Shown in pieces: positions 27,673 through 32,283 of a DNA stretch of 32,283 bases. The stretch's first letter is position 1, and every line of letters begins with the position of its first letter. A program made the position numbers and the translations under genes. The stretch is from the IMG/VR virus record IMGVR_UViG_3300027849_000035, positions 1-32,283 of that record. One strand, given 5' to 3'. Source of the stretch: a virus. The notes under the pieces are model-generated. The model was not told the DNA's origin and ran no database searches. It was given only the letters and a program-made list of their open reading frames with translations.

Positions 27673-28143
27673 TTAGCAATTTTTGCAATCAGACCAAGTG
27701 TAGTAAACACCTCGCTTTTTAGTTACTAATACTTGTTTTCTATTGTCTTCTGATTTATAAGAAACGTGAAGCCATTTTGGTTCTGCACCAAATTCCCAAA
27801 TAAGTTGGTCAAAATCTAAATTGTCTTTTATATAATGAAACATTTCTAGATTAGTCTTTCCACCCATTGAAGTAATATCCATTGCATTACCTGTTAAGTG
27901 ACTAGAAACCTGTGAGCCACCAATACCTGAATTTAATTCTTCAGACCTATAAAAACTATTTACTTTAATAGGGTTTTCCACCCATTCCCTTAAAGGTTCA
28001 AAAACCTTTTCAGCAACCAATTCCATATTTTCAATATGTTCAGCAGTTGGCTTGTTTTTTATGCTGTATTGTTTAGCATAATTAGAATGGGTAGCTTCCT
28101 TATAAGAAATATGTTTACTTATTTTCTTCATCTTTTTCTTCAA
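27673..28143 (-). CDS. Peptidase M15 endolysin
   Basis: 156 aa. Zinc-site motifs of M15 (VanY-like D-Ala-D-Ala/L-Ala-D-Glu peptidases): SSHLTGNAMDI with H82 and D89, then QLIWEFG and KWLHVSYK with H126. RSEELNSGIGG is the usual preceding loop. Cleaves peptidoglycan crosslinks at lysis; no signal peptide, so it depends on the holin. Overlaps the upstream gene by 29 nt, or 17 nt if the second Met is used. Confidence 0.9.
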   Translation of the reverse strand: MKKKMKKISKHISYKEATHSNYAKQYSIKNKPTAEHIENMELVAEKVFEPLREWVENPIKVNSFYRSEELNSGIGGSQVSSHLTGNAMDITSMGGKTNLEMFHYIKDNLDFDQLIWEFGAEPKWLHVSYKSEDNRKQVLVTKKRGVYYTWSDCKNC

Positions 28144-28360
28144 TTAATTCAAAAGAACCATCCTGAAGATTTATGTTTACTTTACCATAACTTTCTTCAA
28201 GTTCTTGTTTTGATTTTTGCTGTTCTACCATTAGTTCAACATACATATGATTCAAACTATGAACCTGAGTTTGTAATAAACCTAAGTCGTGTAAAATAGC
28301 ACCTTTTTTTTGTTCTTGTTCTTGTAAACTTTTTAATTCGCTTTCTGAAATTTTTGACAT
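28115..28360 (-). CDS. Coiled-coil hypothetical protein (81 aa)
   Basis: Starts MSKISESELKSLQEQEQKKG, then AILHDLGLLQTQVHSLNHMY and VELMVEQQKSKQELEESYGK, a long helix with a short beta/acidic tail (VNINLQDGSFELIEEKD). This type of protein sits between the fibre and lysis genes in many Bacteroidota phages; role unknown. Confidence 0.72.
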   Translation of the reverse strand: MSKISESELKSLQEQEQKKGAILHDLGLLQTQVHSLNHMYVELMVEQQKSKQELEESYGKVNINLQDGSFELIEEKDEENK

Positions 28361-28395
28361 TTTATTATTTTTTAAATGGTTAAGTCGTAAAGATA

Positions 28396-31300
28396 CTAAT
28401 TTTTACATTTACAGTTTTCAGATTCTAATTTTTCTATTTTAGCTGTTAGTTCTTGTATTGATTTAACTAATAAAGGAACTATTTTAGAATAGTCAACCCC
28501 TTGTATTTCTTCTGCATCTTTTTCTCCTGAAACTGCATCAGGTAAAACTTCTTGAAGTTCGTGAGCCATAACTCCGTAACTTCTGCCTTCATATGTTTTC
28601 CATTTAAAGTCATAAACAGGTATTTTAGAAACCATTTCTAATCCTGCAAAGTCTTTTAAATCTTCTTTTAATCTATAATCAGAAGTAGTGTTAAATGAAA
28701 CACCTGTAGTACCTGATTGTGCAACTCCTCCAATTTGAACATTATTGTAATAAAAAGCTGTAAAATCAGCACCACTAACTGACCCTGTTTTATGCCCTAC
28801 TTTAATAACAGTATTTGCTGCATCAACTGCTTTTATATAAACAGAGCCATTTATAACAGTATCAGAAGAAGTTCCAAAACCAAACTCCCCCCCACTTGTA
28901 ATACGCATTCTTTCTGTACCATTATTAGTACCAAATCGCATATAATTATCACTATGGTTATACTCCAAATAACCTGTATATTGACTACCTCCTGAAGTTC
29001 CATCGGCAAAATATAAAGATGAAACCCCTGCTATCGCACTAGCAATTGTTATTCCATTATTTCCTGATGTTGTACCTACAACTAAATTATCAGCATTATT
29101 ATCATAATCCGAAGGACTAGCCGTTCCTATACCTACGTTGCCACCATCTGATTGTAAAACTAAATTCCCCCAAGCAACCGCAGGTTGTAAAACATTTATG
29201 TAACCTTTATTATCTGTTTCATTATACCCTACTCTAACTCCGTAACCGCTATCAACTCCAAAAATTGCGTGTTGAGAATTAGTATCTTCATTAGTGTAAG
29301 CAGGTAAAGTAACTTGTAATTTTCCAAGCGGACTAGTCGTTCCGATACCTACGTTGCCTGATGTTAACACAGTAATATTAGTTGCATCTCCGTTTGCACT
29401 TGTTCCAAAAAACGCTTTACCTGCTTCTGCAACTACATAAGCATTTGAATCATTATCAGCAACCCTTAATTTTGCTCTATTTGTTCTTGATTGAATAGTT
29501 AAACCTACTTCGCCACCACCCTCACTATTAAATATCGCAGTTTTTGTTTCTCCTGATGTTGAGTTTCCTAATTGTAAGCCAACACTTGGACTATCAGTTC
29601 CTATACCTACATTACCTGCTGAATCAATACGCATTCTTTCTGAACTACCATCAGCATCAGTAAATGCCAACCCATCAGAACCATCTAAAGTGTTTAAATA
29701 AAATCTTGAACTACTATTTTCATAAAATCCTTGATATACTTTGCCACTTGTTGCATTTAAATTTAATAAATTACCAACACCTTGAACAGCAAATTTTCCA
29801 AAAGCACTCGGTGTAGTCGTTCCGATACCTACGTTTCCTGAATCTATTGTAACGTATGCACTTCCCGCTGAAGAAAATAAAGAAATTTTATTATTTATAC
29901 CATATATTTCTGTACCCGAAGCAACACCTCCTAAAATAGAGTTGCCACCTGATTTAAAGTATTTATTAGTTGCTACTGTTACATCTCCTGCAAAAGTTGC
30001 GTTTCCTGAACCTAATAAAGTTAAAGCATTTACAGTAGTTCCTGATGTACGAAGTTGAAAGTTAATTGCTGCTGCTGCTCCATCATAAGTGTTTTTAATG
30101 TTTAAGTTTGTTTCTGCTGCTGCTAAATATTCAAAAACCCCTTTATAAGCATCTGTTAATCCTACGTTAACTGTTCCTGCTAAACCTGTTCCAACATTTA
30201 CATCCCCTGCAAAAGTTGCGTTTCCTGATGCGTCAAGTGTTAATTTTACCGCAGTACTATTGTTTGTATAAAATTTAAGATTTGCACTACTCGCACCTAT
30301 TGAAAAGTCTGTACCTGAATCGCCCCAAGTGCTTGAATCAGTTATATATCCTAAATCTGTATTGTTTGCCCTTTTTATATTAAAGTAAGCACTATCAGAT
30401 TTTAAACTTAAATTTCCTGTAACATTTACATCCCCTGTTACACTAACCCCTGTACTTGTAGTTGCTAGTTTTGTTGAACCATTGTAAAATAAATTTACTT
30501 CCCCACCTTCAAAGGCAGTAATTAATTGGCTATTTTCAGCGGGATTTAATAATCTAAAAGCATTTGTTGTAACATATAAACTTCCGGTTCCTGAGTCTTC
30601 AATAAAACTATCACTTCCATCGTGGGATATTTGTAGGTCATTACCTGTTCCAAATATTGCTTTACCATTATCTGCTAAATTAATATTTCCTGTTGCTACT
30701 AAATTAGCTAACTCTAAATCTGCTGCTGCATATCCTGCACCACCAATATTGACTGTTGTTGTAGGTTCTACTGTTAAGCCTTTAAACAGCTTGAATTTAT
30801 TAGAATCTGATGCGTCAGAAAACAATCCTAAGAATCTTCCTGTACCATCATTGTAATCTCCATACAATCCAATGTCTAAACTATTGGCTGTATTATCTTT
30901 TGCTAGTTGAATCAATGGGTCAACTACTGCTAGTGTTTGGCTGTTTACAGTTGTTGTAGTTCCGTTAACTGTTAAATCTCCTGCTATTGTTACATCACGC
31001 CCTGTAGTTAAATCTCCATTTCTTGAAATAATTAAGGCAGTTGTATCTAAAGCATTTGCATCTGATGTTCTAAATACTATTGATTCAGTTACTGCTGCTT
31101 GGTCTATGTATAAACTACCTGCTGAACTTCTTAATATACTATAACTGTCGTGAGTTAAAAATAATTCTTCACTATTACCTAAATTAACTTTTTGACCTGA
31201 TAATACAGAAACATTTCCTGTTGCATCTACATTTCCTGTAACTGATATTCCTGCGTTTGTAGTTGCTAGTTTTTGATTGTTATTATAATAAAGATTTACT

Positions 31301-32283
31301 GCTCCATTAGCACTAGCAATAATCATATTTTCAGCACCATCAGATTCTATTCTTACAGTATTAGATGAAATTTTTAAATCTCCTGTCCCTGAATCTTTAA
31401 GGTATGAATGCGAACCATCGTGATAAACCTCTAATCCATCACTAGCTGTTCCATAAATAGACTTTACATTATCATTGTGGATAGTATCGCCTGTCATTGT
31501 TCCACCAATCAAAGGTAGAAAAGAACCACCTGCTCCAGTAATCGTGCCTGTTACTTCTAAATTACCTGTAACTTTTGCTCCTGCTGAAACTGTTTCTAAT
31601 CTTTTTGTTCCATCATAATAAAACTCGTTTGCTCCATCTGTCAAAAATCTTGCTAAATATTCAGAATTTTCTTTTTGTAAATTAACACCTGTACCATTAC
31701 TTGTAATGTTTAAATCTCCTGTTCCATTATCTACAATAAAAGAATTACTTCCATCGTGATATATCTGTAAGTCAGACCCTGCACCGAATAAGGCTTTTCC
31801 ATTATCTACAAAAGTTGCATTTGCTCCTACTGTTACATTTGTTGTAGTAGATAAAGCACCTGTAATTGATACACCTGTGCTTGTAGTTCCTAGTTTATCA
31901 TAATTGTTATGAGATAAAATTACTGCCCCATCTTCAAAAGCACGAATCATTGTTTCGCCACCGTTTGCAGACCTTAATTTAAAAGCACTTGTATCAATTA
32001 TTAAACTTCCTATTCCTATATCTTGTATATAGCTATTATTACCATCGTGATAGATTTGTAAATCAGAGCCTGTTCCATAAATAGACTTTACACTATCAGC
32101 GTGTAAAGTATCGCCTGTCATAGTACCCCCTGCAAGTGGTAAGAATGAGCCACCTGAACCTGTGATAGTTCCTGTAACTACTAAGTCTCCTGTTACTTCT
32201 GCTCCTGTATTTGTGGTTTCAAATCTTTTAGTTCCATTATAATATAAATCAACTTGTGCATCTACTATTGCTTGAATAGAAAA
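28396..32283 (-). CDS. Tail fibre protein with S74 chaperone domain (C-terminal part)
   Basis: Open to the right edge; 1296 codons here, continuing with the part at 1-693 if the genome is circular (total about 1478 aa). An ATG at 32121 lies within GGTMTGDT and is internal, not the start. At least four copies of a ~75-residue module (KSIYGTGSDLQIYHDGNNSY..KLGTTSTGVSITG) occur here, plus a fifth at the left end. Then come four GNVGIGT-xSP modules (29100-29850). The end holds a peptidase S74 domain: SDYRLKEDLKDF with self-cleavage Ser at 28681-28683, then YGVMAHELQEVLPDAV and a coiled coil, closing with CKCKN. S74 domains trimerise fibres and cut themselves off. Likely receptor-binding protein. 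Confidence 0.88.
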   Translation of the reverse strand, partial: FSIQAIVDAQVDLYYNGTKRFETTNTGAEVTGDLVVTGTITGSGGSFLPLAGGTMTGDTLHADSVKSIYGTGSDLQIYHDGNNSYIQDIGIGSLIIDTSAFKLRSANGGETMIRAFEDGAVILSHNNYDKLGTTSTGVSITGALSTTTNVTVGANATFVDNGKALFGAGSDLQIYHDGSNSFIVDNGTGDLNITSNGTGVNLQKENSEYLARFLTDGANEFYYDGTKRLETVSAGAKVTGNLEVTGTITGAGGSFLPLIGGTMTGDTIHNDNVKSIYGTASDGLEVYHDGSHSYLKDSGTGDLKISSNTVRIESDGAENMIIASANGAVNLYYNNNQKLATTNAGISVTGNVDATGNVSVLSGQKVNLGNSEELFLTHDSYSILRSSAGSLYIDQAAVTESIVFRTSDANALDTTALIISRNGDLTTGRDVTIAGDLTVNGTTTTVNSQTLAVVDPLIQLAKDNTANSLDIGLYGDYNDGTGRFLGLFSDASDSNKFKLFKGLTVEPTTTVNIGGAGYAAADLELANLVATGNINLADNGKAIFGTGNDLQISHDGSDSFIEDSGTGSLYVTTNAFRLLNPAENSQLITAFEGGEVNLFYNGSTKLATTSTGVSVTGDVNVTGNLSLKSDSAYFNIKRANNTDLGYITDSSTWGDSGTDFSIGASSANLKFYTNNSTAVKLTLDASGNATFAGDVNVGTGLAGTVNVGLTDAYKGVFEYLAAAETNLNIKNTYDGAAAAINFQLRTSGTTVNALTLLGSGNATFAGDVTVATNKYFKSGGNSILGGVASGTEIYGINNKISLFSSAGSAYVTIDSGNVGIGTTTPSAFGKFAVQGVGNLLNLNATSGKVYQGFYENSSSRFYLNTLDGSDGLAFTDADGSSERMRIDSAGNVGIGTDSPSVGLQLGNSTSGETKTAIFNSEGGGEVGLTIQSRTNRAKLRVADNDSNAYVVAEAGKAFFGTSANGDATNITVLTSGNVGIGTTSPLGKLQVTLPAYTNEDTNSQHAIFGVDSGYGVRVGYNETDNKGYINVLQPAVAWGNLVLQSDGGNVGIGTASPSDYDNNADNLVVGTTSGNNGITIASAIAGVSSLYFADGTSGGSQYTGYLEYNHSDNYMRFGTNNGTERMRITSGGEFGFGTSSDTVINGSVYIKAVDAANTVIKVGHKTGSVSGADFTAFYYNNVQIGGVAQSGTTGVSFNTTSDYRLKEDLKDFAGLEMVSKIPVYDFKWKTYEGRSYGVMAHELQEVLPDAVSGEKDAEEIQGVDYSKIVPLLVKSIQELTAKIEKLESENCKCKN
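32158..32283. repeat. Terminal direct repeat, right copy
   Basis: Identical to 19-144; see left copy. The preceding bases 32140-32157 differ from 1-18 at three positions. Confidence 0.9.

Noticed and set aside
28396-32121. Tail fibre as a 1241-aa protein starting at 32121
   Set aside because: That ATG is in the middle of a repeated GGTMTGDT phrase and the frame is open to the window edge.
1-32283. CRISPR array or diversity-generating retroelement near the fibre gene
   Set aside because: The repeats are protein-coding modules without spacers, and no reverse transcriptase is encoded.
1-32283. Temperate lifestyle genes (integrase, CI-like repressor, attachment sites)
   Set aside because: None recognised; the only candidate regulator is a small RHH-like protein. 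Absence is based on reading by eye.

Overview
The window looks like the complete, or nearly complete, genome of a tailed phage (siphovirus-like) of a Bacteroidota host, most likely a marine Flavobacteriia. The basis is strong AT-richness, all convincing genes on the minus strand, Bacteroidota-type promoters (TTG, 19 nt, TAnnTTTG), no Shine-Dalgarno-like leaders, and a set of gene families typical of flavobacterial phages. The two ends share a perfect 126-bp direct repeat (19-144 and 32158-32283). The tail-fibre gene runs off both ends in the same reading frame, so the contig is best read as a circular molecule of about 32,139 bp opened inside that gene. No integrase, repressor, transposase, tRNA, CRISPR array or DNA polymerase was seen.

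Transcription runs from high to low coordinates. Region 28.4-26.3 kb follows the fibre gene and holds a coiled-coil protein, an M15 peptidase endolysin, a conserved phage protein, and two small membrane proteins (holin candidates). Region 26.5-17.6 kb is the early/replication block: NinG-like HNH protein, many small proteins, an SSB-like protein with a DLPF tail, an AAA/RecA-like ATPase, a sigma-factor-like protein, two PD-(D/E)XK-like proteins, a PAPS-reductase-like PP-loop enzyme, a FEN-type exonuclease, a DUF3310 protein and a DnaA domain-IV-like protein. Region 17.6-14.7 kb holds a ParB-like protein, a TET/JBP-like 2-oxoglutarate dioxygenase, and the small and large terminase subunits.

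Region 14.0-6.8 kb is the tail module: an assembly chaperone with a likely -1 frameshift, tail completion and HK97-gp10-like proteins, large tail proteins and the tape measure. Region 6.7-0.8 kb is the head module: XkdF-like protease, small CLCWD protein, acidic scaffold, major capsid, probable tail tube, portal and connector. The fibre gene starts at 693 and continues around the circle to 28396. Tail genes thus precede head genes, the reverse of the common siphovirus order.

The observations most worth following are: (1) the TET/JBP-like dioxygenase beside a ParB-like protein, with no DNA methyltransferase in the genome; (2) the out-of-frame but clearly coding end of the tail chaperone gene; and (3) two start-codon-proximal motifs, AAACAGAAC before early small genes and CGTTATATA before structural genes, in a phage that carries its own sigma-like factor.
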